Below are positions 28,648-36,939 of a stretch of DNA of 64,000 bases, piece after piece; position 1 is the stretch's first letter; each line of letters begins with the position of its first letter. The stretch is from assembly GCA_029973955.1 (NCBI GenBank), contig JARKQJ010000124.1, positions 1 through 64,000 of the forward strand, in the 5' to 3' direction. This stretch comes from Paludibaculum sp. (GTDB lineage: Bacteria > Acidobacteriota > Terriglobia > Bryobacterales > Bryobacteraceae). Below the pieces are notes generated by a model that saw nothing but the letters and a program-made list of their open reading frames with translations, was not told the DNA's origin and did not search any database. A program made the position numbers and the translations under genes.

Positions 28648-30090
28648 CTAATCCCTGAAACGGTAGGCGAAGAGGTCTGCGTCTTTGAGCAGGAACCGCA
28701 GCCTCACGACGCGGCCACGCAGAGAAGCCACGCTCTCGCCGCCCTTCCATGTGTAGACGCGCTCGATCTCATCACCGATCAGTTCCCGTCCCTCTTCCGC
28801 CGTGTAGCCGGGCAGCGGCCGCCTGCTGTCGTCCTGGATCTCCACGCGCACGCTGCCGGGCGCCGAGGTGGAGTAGTTCAGCTCCAGCCGAGTGCCATCG
28901 AAGGTGAATGGCCTGGTGAGAAGTTCTCCGCCGCCGTAGCCGGCGCGCGCCGATGCCAGGCCGTCCAGCCGCAGTTCGTAGCGCCGCAGATATGCGGTGG
29001 GCTGGCCGTAGTTGCGGTTCACGTAGAACGACATCGCAGCCGGGCCGGTCTGCACCAGGTTCAAGGCCGGATAGTTCGAGCGCGACACCCAGTTCTCGAA
29101 ACCCAGACCAGGCCGCAAGAACGCCTCCATGAACTGCCGCCGGTATTGGGTGCCGCCGCGAGAGGTCACCAGCACGGCGTCGGAACAATCCTGGAAGTAC
29201 TTCGGATCCACTCCCACCGCGGCCGCCTGATCCGCCGTCAGTACCTGCCGCTTCGGCAGGAACCGCGCGCAAATGCCCACGTAGATGTGCGGCGCACGGA
29301 AGTAGGGGGACGTCTGATTCGTGTAGAGATGCTCCGGCGGGGCGTCGCCGTAGCTCATCTCTTCGGCCGGAGTCCAGTCCAGGAAGTTCTCGCTTGTGGC
29401 GCGCGAAACCCAGCGGTAGTTCTGCCCGCCGATTTTCTTCCACGTCCGGAAGTAGAGCAGGTATTTCCGCTCCGCCTCAGACCAGAAGGCGATGTTCTGT
29501 GAATCCAGAGCAAACTCCTTTGGTGGCGGCATTACGGGCTCCTGGCGCAGCACCTTCCATTCCAGGCCGTCGGCGGAGAAGTAAGCGCGCAGTCCTGTTT
29601 TATGGACTCCTGCCAGTGCCTTGTACCGCTCGCCAGGCGGCACTCCCGGCCGCAGGTCCAGAAATGGGCTGAAATTGTGGCTGTAGGGCGCGCTTTCCGC
29701 CAGGATCACGTTGTTTACGCGCGCGCCGCGCACCTTGTAGAAGGCCAGCTCCGGCCGGTGCCACGCGATGCCGTCGCTCGATTCCGCGCAACACGTCACC
29801 TCATTCTCGTTCCCGTCGCTCCCCGATGCCGGTACGCCGCGATAGTAGAAGCGGTAGTTGTTTCCGTCGTGGATCGCGGTCGTGTACGCGCTGAACGCCC
29901 CCTCCCACGGCCGGTCGAGCGCCAGCGCCGGGCCTGCGTCCACCGGCCGAGACAGTTCCAGGCGCACGCCGCGCATCTCCTCGATCTGTTCCCCATCCAC
30001 GAACAGTTCGCGACGCTGGCCCAGGTGCGCCGCTTGTGCACTCCACGATGCCAGCGTCACAGCCCCGAAAGTCCTCCGAGTCATCTCCAT
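28648..30090 (-). CDS. Tat-exported glycosyl hydrolase-like beta-propeller protein
   Basis: A 480-residue protein with MEMTRRTFGAVTLASW, a twin-arginine-like signal. The body has repeated aromatic beta-strand blocks (NNYRFYYRG, RKYLLYFRTW, AMSFYVNRNYG), typical of five-bladed propeller hydrolases of the GH32/GH43 clan, and a C-terminal beta-sandwich (VRVEIQDDSRRPLPGY). I do not see an unambiguous catalytic acid set, so hydrolase activity is inferred. The ATG at 30090 follows a GAGAGGA element; the longer open frame upstream is rejected. It is the first gene of a two-gene minus-strand unit with 26464-28614. Confidence 0.68.
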   Translation of the reverse strand: MEMTRRTFGAVTLASWSAQAAHLGQRRELFVDGEQIEEMRGVRLELSRPVDAGPALALDRPWEGAFSAYTTAIHDGNNYRFYYRGVPASGSDGNENEVTCCAESSDGIAWHRPELAFYKVRGARVNNVILAESAPYSHNFSPFLDLRPGVPPGERYKALAGVHKTGLRAYFSADGLEWKVLRQEPVMPPPKEFALDSQNIAFWSEAERKYLLYFRTWKKIGGQNYRWVSRATSENFLDWTPAEEMSYGDAPPEHLYTNQTSPYFRAPHIYVGICARFLPKRQVLTADQAAAVGVDPKYFQDCSDAVLVTSRGGTQYRRQFMEAFLRPGLGFENWVSRSNYPALNLVQTGPAAMSFYVNRNYGQPTAYLRRYELRLDGLASARAGYGGGELLTRPFTFDGTRLELNYSTSAPGSVRVEIQDDSRRPLPGYTAEEGRELIGDEIERVYTWKGGESVASLRGRVVRLRFLLKDADLFAYRFRD

Positions 30091-30544
30091 GTCTGCCGAT
30101 CCTCTCTCCAGGCGGCTTGCCCGCCGGAAAAGAATCATCATGACACGCCCCGCTCCTCGCGGACGTGTGGACGGCGAGCCCCGTTTGAGAAGTGGTACTT
30201 TGACGCCGCTTCCGGCCGGAGGACCGCCAGAGGGTGCTTGGGTCCGCCCGGATCGAGCTCCCTTACCACTTTCCCGGCCTCGTCGCGGCTGCCACCGCCC
30301 AGCGATCCATTCCTCCACAACTTCTTCCGTTCCACGAACTCCCCGCGGCTATCAGGAGTGAGCATCTTCCTGCATTGTCGGAATTGTCTGTCCAGAGGTG
30401 GAGAATCTCCCCTAAGGTCCTCAAAATAGGACTATTCGAATAGGAATGGCTATTGAACAGAGGGGCGAAGATCCGGTACAATATGGGCATCTAATGTTTT
30501 GGAGCCACCTTGTGTGGGATAGCGGTGGTGGAGGAAACGTGATC
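30091..30544. other. Intergenic region between two divergent genes
   Basis: These 454 nt separate the propeller hydrolase (minus) from the PEP-CTERM gene (plus). Short open frames here have no family features and I read them as non-coding. The right third carries a promoter with palindromic elements (30425-30482). I found nothing specific for the minus-strand gene in the left part. Confidence 0.6.
30425..30482 (+). promoter_or_regulatory. Sigma-70-type promoter with overlapping palindromic operator
   Basis: The -35 is TTGAAC (30453-30458) and the -10 is TACAAT (30477-30482), with an 18-nt spacer, placing the transcript start near 30489, about 55 nt before the PEP-CTERM ATG. Immediately upstream is a perfect 12-bp palindrome, CTATTCGAATAG (30432-30443). 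The half-sites continue as AATAG (30425-30429) and CTATT (30450-30454), the last overlapping the -35. This layout suits repression by a dimeric regulator. The regulator is unknown. Confidence 0.55.
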
Positions 30545-31228
30545 ATGCGCAGCTTGAAGAGTACTGTCCTGCTTGCACTCCTGATCTGCTGGCCGGTGTG
30601 CGGGGCTTACATCACGATTGCAGATCATGCGTCGGACTACACGGGAGTCAACCCTTCCACGGGCTGGTCTTACCAGTGGACCACCGCCGCCAACATCGGA
30701 ACAGGCGCCTATACCGACCTGCTCTGGAACACCTCATCCATGCCGGGCGGCCCGCGCTACGCTTACGCTTCCTCCGGTACCTGGCCTTGGGATGGACGAT
30801 ACACCTACATCCGCCAGCTCACCATGAATGTCGGCCTGCCCGGCGAGTATGCGGTTCTGGCATACACGATCCAATCCGGCGAGGCCGGGCCCACGTTGTT
30901 CCAGGGCAGCTTCGCAGGCGACGATCCGGATGGCGCCAACGGCAACTCCGACGGTTGGGAACTCCGCGTTTACGTCAACACCAATCTCATCGCTCAGATC
31001 GCCTACGGCTGGACAATGTCGGCGCTGCCGCTGGATTTCGATCTTGGGTCCCTTTCGGAAGGCGATCAAGTGGTGTTCGCCATGGGCGGCGGAAACAACA
31101 ATCACTTTGACCGGGCGGCCATGAGCATGAAACTCCTGGTGAGCATTCCGGAGCCGTCCTCTTTCGCCCTGGCCGCTGCCGGTGTGGCCGCCCTACTTGC
31201 ACTGGGGCGCCGAGCCAACAGCCGTTAG
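30545..31228 (+). CDS. PEP-CTERM sorting-domain protein
   Basis: A 227-residue exported protein. A signal peptide (MRSLKSTVLLALLICWPVCG) is followed by a beta-rich domain with WPWDGRYTYIRQ and FAGDDPDGANGNSDGWELRV, then the C-terminal sorting signal: IPEPSSFAL, a hydrophobic helix and the basic end GRRANSR. PEP-CTERM proteins are processed by exosortase and usually linked to exopolysaccharide export. No exosortase is in the window. GGAGG (30530-30534) precedes both a GTG at 30539 and the ATG at 30545; the ATG is preferred as it begins the signal peptide. It is convergent with the glycosyltransferase cluster. Confidence 0.85.
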   Translation: MRSLKSTVLLALLICWPVCGAYITIADHASDYTGVNPSTGWSYQWTTAANIGTGAYTDLLWNTSSMPGGPRYAYASSGTWPWDGRYTYIRQLTMNVGLPGEYAVLAYTIQSGEAGPTLFQGSFAGDDPDGANGNSDGWELRVYVNTNLIAQIAYGWTMSALPLDFDLGSLSEGDQVVFAMGGGNNNHFDRAAMSMKLLVSIPEPSSFALAAAGVAALLALGRRANSR

Positions 31229-31229
31229 C

Positions 31230-33473
31230 CTATTCTCGCTTCGAGTCCACCACGCCGAACAAAGCGCCGTAGGCTTGGGCCGTCCTTTGAAAGGCAAACT
31301 CGTCGCTGACGGTTCTGAGCGCTTCCGCCGAGATTCTCGCCGCCAATTCCGGGGCGCCGGCCAACTGCCGGACAACCGAGACGAACTCTCCCAGATCTCC
31401 GGCCGCGCACAGGAATCCGTTCTCGCCCGGCCGGATCATCTCCGGAATCCCACCCGCGCGGCTGGCGACTACCGGGACCCCCGCCGCCATGGACTCCAGG
31501 ATGACATTGGGCATCCCGTCCATCACGGAAGGGACCACCAGCGTTTGCACCTGCCGCAGGTAGGGCCGCAGGTCCGCCACCATGCCACACATCAGCACCC
31601 GGTCCGCCAGGCGATGTCTGCGCACGGCTTCCTCCACGGCCAATCGGTCCGGGCCGTCACCCACCATCAGGAAAGCCAGTCGCTCGTCGGCGGCGAGGGT
31701 GGCTGCCAGTTGCACGAAGAACACCGGCGCCTTCTCCGCGGAAAGCCGGCCGGCAAAGCCCACGACGAATCGTCCGCGGGTGAAACTCAAGACGCGCTCC
31801 GGCAGATCTGCCTCCGCACTCCCGGCCGGCAGCAATCCGTGCCGGATCACTCTGACCCGGGCGGCTTGTTCCCCATGTTCTTCCGTCAGAATCCGCCGCA
31901 GGAACTCCGACGGAACCAGGGTCAGGTCGATCCCGCTGGCGAACCGCCGGTTGGAGGGCAAGTGGCCCACCTCGTTGAAGAGTTGGTCCACCACGCGTAA
32001 CTGCTGGTTCGCCCGCCGCAGCGTCTGCAGTTGTCCATAGGCATACTGGCTGCCGCAAAGCAGTAGATGGCCGATGTGGTGACGGTGGACCAGCGAGACG
32101 AGGAACTCAAGCCACAGTTCACCGGCCGGGAACAGTTCCGGCAAAGCGAACACCGGGATTCCAGCTTGCAGGAACGCGTCAGAGTCATCCTCCATCCGCG
32201 GCAGTAGATGTGCCGTGGTGACGGCCAGCACCTGCGTGCCGCCGGCCGCAATAGGCGCGAACAAGCTCAGCAACAGGCGTTCCGCCCCTCCCCTCGTAAT
32301 CCAAGGCAGGCAGAGCAGGATACCCGGTCTCGTGGGAGCCGGTTCGCGCCGGATCTGTCCGGCCCCCGGCAATGAGATGCGGATGCGCCGTCTTGGGGTC
32401 ACCGCCTGCTCAAGGGCTTTGCGATTCGCGGCGGCGATTCCGCTTGCATATGCCGCGGGACTCGAGCGAGCGGTCAGACTGCTCGAATGGACCCTGTATT
32501 CGTACAGCGGAGCAGGAATCGCCGCCACCGCGGCTCCCGCGGCCACAGCCCTCAACCAGAAGTCCCAATCCTCCGGCAGATGAGCGCTGCCACTGCCCAG
32601 GTCGCGAAAGCCGCCCACTTGCTCCCACATCTCTCTCCGGAAGAGCGACGCCGAGGCCAGCGTATTCGTTCGCGCCAGTTCCTCCAAGGTGGGCACGCGG
32701 CAGTGCCAGGCGCCTTGCGCCGCCCCAAACCGGCGCAACGACGGCGACACCACATCATAGCCGCCTAACTCCGCGCTCAATACCGCCACTTCCAGATAAC
32801 ACGGCAACAGCCGGTCGTCCGCGTCCAGGCAGCAGATGTACTTGCCGCGGGCTCGCGAGATGCCGAAGTTCCTGTTGTCCCCTACTCCGCACGCCTTTTC
32901 GCGGTACAGAAACTGCGCGCGAAAACGGTCGGATCGCTCAATCGCACGCACTTGCTCCACGCTCGCCTGGCTGCTGGAGCCACCCTCCACGACAATCACT
33001 TCCACATCGGAGAACGTCTGCGCTGCCACTGAGGCCAGCGCTTCTTCGAGAAAGTGGCCGTAGTTGAAACAAGGAATCACCACGGAGACCAATGGCAAAT
33101 CCGCCGGCCACTGCTTCGCCGCGCCCTTCGCGTCGATTGGACCCGCCTCCAGCGACTCCGCGGCCGCTACCGGCCGGCCCTCTTCTCGCCCCAGCGCCGC
33201 GTAGTGCAGCAGCGGGCAGATCGACTTCTCGAGTACATCCGGACTATGCCTGAGGTAGAACGACGTGCTGAACGCCGCGGCCGGGTCCCGATACTCGCGG
33301 TAGCCGGTCCAGGCGTAGTGAAGGAATGCGGGCCAGAGACTACGCCCCACATCCCGATTGCGGTCCTCGTAGTAACTCCGGTCGAAATTTTCCCGCAGCA
33401 CCAACCGGCCCAGCCGGGTTGCCAGCGAACGGGCCAGCAGGTACGCGTTGATCGAGTGCGCACGAAAGGCCAT
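31230..33473 (-). CDS. Fused glycosyltransferase: N-terminal module, GT2, then GT4
   Basis: A 747-residue protein. Residues about 28-105 hold two copies of an F-x3-FYL-x3-PDV/LLHYAALG-type module. A GT2 domain follows (VSVVIPCFNYGHFLEEAL, DADD metal motif, EDWDFWLR), and then a GT4 domain (LPWITRGGAERLLL, VVGFAGRLSAEKAP, PSVMDGMPNVILESMA). Two transfer activities on one chain suggest consecutive sugar additions. The ATG at 33473 overlaps the upstream GT2 stop (TGATG), and the open frame before it is a shadow. It belongs to a minus-strand block with a GT2 and the phosphodiesterase-nucleotidyltransferase. Donor and acceptor sugars are unknown. Confidence 0.87.
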   Translation of the reverse strand: MAFRAHSINAYLLARSLATRLGRLVLRENFDRSYYEDRNRDVGRSLWPAFLHYAWTGYREYRDPAAAFSTSFYLRHSPDVLEKSICPLLHYAALGREEGRPVAAAESLEAGPIDAKGAAKQWPADLPLVSVVIPCFNYGHFLEEALASVAAQTFSDVEVIVVEGGSSSQASVEQVRAIERSDRFRAQFLYREKACGVGDNRNFGISRARGKYICCLDADDRLLPCYLEVAVLSAELGGYDVVSPSLRRFGAAQGAWHCRVPTLEELARTNTLASASLFRREMWEQVGGFRDLGSGSAHLPEDWDFWLRAVAAGAAVAAIPAPLYEYRVHSSSLTARSSPAAYASGIAAANRKALEQAVTPRRRIRISLPGAGQIRREPAPTRPGILLCLPWITRGGAERLLLSLFAPIAAGGTQVLAVTTAHLLPRMEDDSDAFLQAGIPVFALPELFPAGELWLEFLVSLVHRHHIGHLLLCGSQYAYGQLQTLRRANQQLRVVDQLFNEVGHLPSNRRFASGIDLTLVPSEFLRRILTEEHGEQAARVRVIRHGLLPAGSAEADLPERVLSFTRGRFVVGFAGRLSAEKAPVFFVQLAATLAADERLAFLMVGDGPDRLAVEEAVRRHRLADRVLMCGMVADLRPYLRQVQTLVVPSVMDGMPNVILESMAAGVPVVASRAGGIPEMIRPGENGFLCAAGDLGEFVSVVRQLAGAPELAARISAEALRTVSDEFAFQRTAQAYGALFGVVDSKRE

Positions 33474-34549
33474 CACGGCTCGCCGCCGGCCCCCCCTTCG
33501 GATGGCGGCGGCCCGGCTGCTGGATCGACCTTCAACTGCTCCCGCTCCAGCGCGATAATTCGCGCTGCCCGGTCCTCCGCCTGCTGCCTCCAGTACGCCG
33601 CCTGATCCTGGTGGAAATCGACGGCCTTCTGCAACTCCTGAATCCATGCCTGGCTCTCACGGAAATACTCCGCCGCGCTGTCCGTTGCCGGGCCCGCTTC
33701 CCGCCGGCGCGCTTCGGTGCTCGTGTCTGCTTCGATCAATTGCTCCTGCAACAGCAGATTCGCCCCGTGCAGATGGTCTGTCAGCCGGATCAACTCGTTG
33801 GCCGCCTCGGCGAATCGCCGGGGAAAGGCATGCGCAAGGCGGTCCAGCGCCATCCGCCGCGTCTCCTCCATGTGCCGGTGCTGGAAGCTCATGTTCTCCC
33901 CGTGGATGCGATAGTACGCCAGGCGGCGGTCCACATAGCGCGCACTCCAGCCCGATGCGGCGATGCGGAGCCATAAGTCGTAGTCGGCATGGCCGCCCAA
34001 CTCCGCCGCGAATCCGCCCAGCTTCTTCACCACCTCGGATCGAGCCAGCACTGTGTTCGGAGTGAAGTAGCCCCCGCAGAGCAGGGAAGGCAGGATGTCT
34101 CCTGAAGTGACGGTACGGCTCTTTCCCACGGAAAACCACTGCTCCTGGGCAGTGTCCGGCCCCTGATCCTCGAACAGTTGCACGATATCGCAATATGCGA
34201 AGCCCAGGCCCGGGTCGCTCCGCAGCACCGCCAGGAGTTCCGCGGCGAACTCCGGCGCCAGCCAATCGTCTGAGTCCAGAAACGCCAGGTACTCCCCGCT
34301 GCTGGCTTCGATCCCGCGGTTTCGCGCCAGCGCAAGGCCCCGGTTCTCCTGCTGGATCAAGGTCAACCGCCGGTCCTGTTCGAACTCCCGCACCGCCGCC
34401 GCGGGATCATCCGGCGATCCATCATCCACCACGATGGCCTCGATATCGCGCTCGGTCTGCGCCAGCACGCTGGCCACGGCCCGATGCAGGAAATGGGCCT
34501 GCCGGTAACACGGAATGATGAAGCTCACTAGTGGCACAGTTCCTCCCAC
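33473..34549 (-). CDS. GT2 glycosyltransferase with C-terminal coiled coil
   Basis: A 358-residue GT-A fold glycosyltransferase: VSFIIPCYRQAHFLHRAV, VVDDGSPDD, then FLDSDDW with the metal motif and the acceptor-side HADYDLWLR. Residues about 285-340 are Glu/Gln/Arg-rich heptads, a likely coiled coil for oligomerisation or partner binding. Start choice is ambiguous: the GTG at 34549 overlaps the upstream gene by 22 nt, a GTG at 34537 sits just after GGGAGGA, and a GTG at 34528 makes a TAGTG coupling with the upstream stop. All keep the catalytic domain. It is translationally coupled to both neighbours. Confidence 0.87.
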   Translation of the reverse strand: MGGTVPLVSFIIPCYRQAHFLHRAVASVLAQTERDIEAIVVDDGSPDDPAAAVREFEQDRRLTLIQQENRGLALARNRGIEASSGEYLAFLDSDDWLAPEFAAELLAVLRSDPGLGFAYCDIVQLFEDQGPDTAQEQWFSVGKSRTVTSGDILPSLLCGGYFTPNTVLARSEVVKKLGGFAAELGGHADYDLWLRIAASGWSARYVDRRLAYYRIHGENMSFQHRHMEETRRMALDRLAHAFPRRFAEAANELIRLTDHLHGANLLLQEQLIEADTSTEARRREAGPATDSAAEYFRESQAWIQELQKAVDFHQDQAAYWRQQAEDRAARIIALEREQLKVDPAAGPPPSEGGAGGEP

Positions 34550-36810
34550 GCCTCAACGGCGGCACAGCGCAGTGCGCCATAAGCGCTCCGTGGATCCGCG
34601 TCTGGTTCGGGTCTGCCTGGAATGCCGAAAGCCTCCAGCGCAGCGAAGGCTCTTTTCAGTCCATCGGGTCTCGGTTCGAGCCGCTCGTCGAGCAACTCCG
34701 GCAGCAGCGCCGCCGACCAACGGCAGCGCAGCTCGGCTTGCCGCTCGCCCCATGGCTCCGCGGCCGCCCGCGCGGCGGCGGCCTCGCCCACGTCATCCGG
34801 TGCGCAGCCCAAAACCTCCGCCAGTTCGAGGCGGGCCATCTCCAGCAGCGCCGGCAGTTCCGGCCGCGGATCGCTCCATCCTGCCGGATGCGTTGCCAGC
34901 TTCCACGCGTAACATCCGCCCAGGAGTTCGATTTTCTGCTGAGACAGCCCCGCGGCCGAGCCCAATTCCCGGAAGCGCCGGTCCCGAATCCGGTAGCTCG
35001 TGTCATAGGCGCCCCAATCGAGCAACCAGCGGTCCGCCAGCGCCATGCCCAGCTTGCTGTGCTGGATCCACAGAAACTCCCGATCTGCGGCACCTAACTC
35101 CGCGGGCGGCAGGCACTCCGGGCGCAGCCCGATGAAAAGGCCCATCAGCCGGTTCAGAATGCAGATCAGGCCCTCTTCCGGCCGGATCTCACCCACTGGG
35201 AACCGCCTCACCGTGTTCAGCAAATCAGGGTTGCCGTGGATTACCCTGCTGCCGTTCAAAAAGTCGTAAAAGAACAGAGTTCGGGGCGGGTCATCGAGCA
35301 GGGTGGAGTCCCGCCAGCTCATGTCCACATATGGGAGATCCAACTCCTCCGCCAGGGCCCGGGCCGCCGGTTTCCATTCAATATCGGGCTCCGGCCCCGG
35401 CCCCACCACGATGACGTCGTAGTCGTTCATGGGCCGGTAGCGGCCGCCTTCGCAGGCCATCGTGCCTTCGCCTCGCCCGAATCCTCCGGTCAGCACCACA
35501 GTATCCCGCGCACGCAGGCCGGCGCGGATTCTGGATAGGATCGTCGCCACGTGGTTTTCCACCACGGCCTGCTTGGCGCAAGCCTCCGCCCCCGCATCGG
35601 CCGGTGGCGCGGCCGGCAGCAACTCGTGCAGCGGGTCTTCCCCGAACAGCAGCGCTCGCAGTACCTGGTGAAACTGCGCCGGGAGTACCGTGCCGACGTT
35701 CCGGGGCGGACCGCTTTCCATCCCCGTCAGCAGGAACAATCCGTGATTATCCTCGCACTCCGGAGCGTAGCCGTGCATGCCTTTCGGCGGCTGACCGGAG
35801 GAATGGAAGAAATTCGGGACAAAGAGCACGCCCGGGCGGGCCAGAAAGTAATCTTCGCCGTTCGAGCGGTCGATGCCGCCCATCCCATAGCGCTCCAATT
35901 CGCCTTCGCCCAGCCAGCTTCCGCACGGACAGTTTCGCAGCGCTTCATGGATCCGCTGGCGGGCCTGCGGGTGCCTGTACCAGAAGCGGGCGCAGGTGGA
36001 ATCCAGGAAGTAGACGAAGTCGAGCGGCGCCTCTAGTTCCGTAGTGCTCAGCGGGCTCTCCAGCTCGCAATGGCGGACCACATTCACCATGCCGTGGTCG
36101 CCGAAGATCAGCGTTTGCGGTGTGATTCCCTGCCTGCGCAGCCCTTCCAGCAGCCGCTGCGCCAGTTCATCCTGGCTCCGCACGCAATCCGCCACCTCGC
36201 TGGAGCCGGGTCCGTGCGCATGACCCGCCGCGTCTAACTCCGAGAATTGAACGAATGCGAAATCGGTCGCCTGCGTGATCCGGCCCAACGCCAGCTTGAC
36301 CACGTCTTCGTCCGTGGATGCGCCCAGTCCGCCGAGAAGCGGCCAGGCGAGGTACTCCCACCGGCGGCCCTGCCGCGATAGCTGCTCGAAAACCGATTCG
36401 CGGCCCGCCGCCGGTGCCCACGGCGCCGTCTGCTCGGAAACGTCAAAACAGGAGAGCAAGTGCAGCGGGATCTCATAAGAATTCAGATACGAAGCTGCGA
36501 AGCTGCCTGCCCTGCCGGCCGCCTTCCGGTTTAGTTTGTCCCGCAATCCGGCACCCGCCTCCTCCGAGAGCCGCGCCGCTGCTGGCAGGCATCGGGCGCT
36601 GCCGAACGGCGACGACAGCGGATCGCACCGGAACATGTGCGTATACCCGGATTCCGCTGGTGTGGCGCCGCGGAAATACGAGTCGCGCGGCGTGAAACCG
36701 AAGGTCTCGCGGTAAGCCCCCGTCCAGGCGCGCCGCGCCAGCCCCGTGAGGAAGGGGGCGTAGGCCAGATAATCGGGCCGGAACGCATCCAGCATCAGCA
36801 ACAGAACCAC
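34528..36810 (-). CDS. NPP-type phosphodiesterase fused to nucleotidyltransferase-fold domain
   Basis: A 760-residue protein. The N-terminal half (about 1-380) is an alkaline-phosphatase-superfamily phosphodiesterase: D8 in LMLDAF, a candidate Thr/Ser nucleophile around 40-44 before GATPAESGY, SELDAAGHAHG, FGDHGM and MHGYAPE supply the two-metal ligands. The C-terminal half (about 420-700) has a nucleotidyltransferase signature, GGFGRGEG followed by NDYDVIVV (Asp-x-Asp) and a third acid in YVDMSW, then a helical bundle. No signal peptide or transmembrane helix is seen, so it is cytoplasmic. The GTG has GAGGA about 9 nt upstream. It heads the minus-strand glycosyltransferase block, suggesting a step on nucleotide- or phospho-sugars. 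The fusion is unfamiliar to me. Confidence 0.78.
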   Translation of the reverse strand: MVLLLMLDAFRPDYLAYAPFLTGLARRAWTGAYRETFGFTPRDSYFRGATPAESGYTHMFRCDPLSSPFGSARCLPAAARLSEEAGAGLRDKLNRKAAGRAGSFAASYLNSYEIPLHLLSCFDVSEQTAPWAPAAGRESVFEQLSRQGRRWEYLAWPLLGGLGASTDEDVVKLALGRITQATDFAFVQFSELDAAGHAHGPGSSEVADCVRSQDELAQRLLEGLRRQGITPQTLIFGDHGMVNVVRHCELESPLSTTELEAPLDFVYFLDSTCARFWYRHPQARQRIHEALRNCPCGSWLGEGELERYGMGGIDRSNGEDYFLARPGVLFVPNFFHSSGQPPKGMHGYAPECEDNHGLFLLTGMESGPPRNVGTVLPAQFHQVLRALLFGEDPLHELLPAAPPADAGAEACAKQAVVENHVATILSRIRAGLRARDTVVLTGGFGRGEGTMACEGGRYRPMNDYDVIVVGPGPEPDIEWKPAARALAEELDLPYVDMSWRDSTLLDDPPRTLFFYDFLNGSRVIHGNPDLLNTVRRFPVGEIRPEEGLICILNRLMGLFIGLRPECLPPAELGAADREFLWIQHSKLGMALADRWLLDWGAYDTSYRIRDRRFRELGSAAGLSQQKIELLGGCYAWKLATHPAGWSDPRPELPALLEMARLELAEVLGCAPDDVGEAAAARAAAEPWGERQAELRCRWSAALLPELLDERLEPRPDGLKRAFAALEAFGIPGRPEPDADPRSAYGALRCAAVEAWEELCH

Positions 36811-36939
36811 GTATGCTCTTCCTCGCCAGCGAACTCCTCCATTCTATCGTTCGATTTGGGCGTCACCCTCTGCGATACTGGTCTGTGGTTCGCTGAAGCT
36901 CTATTCGCGCAATGAGTTTCGCGGCCGAGCTGGAGTCAG

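Noticed and set aside
30300-30544. Sigma-54 promoter upstream of the PEP-CTERM gene, as known for some PEP-CTERM regulons
   Set aside because: No TGGCAC-N5-TTGC element was found there or upstream of 40755; a sigma-70-like promoter is visible instead.
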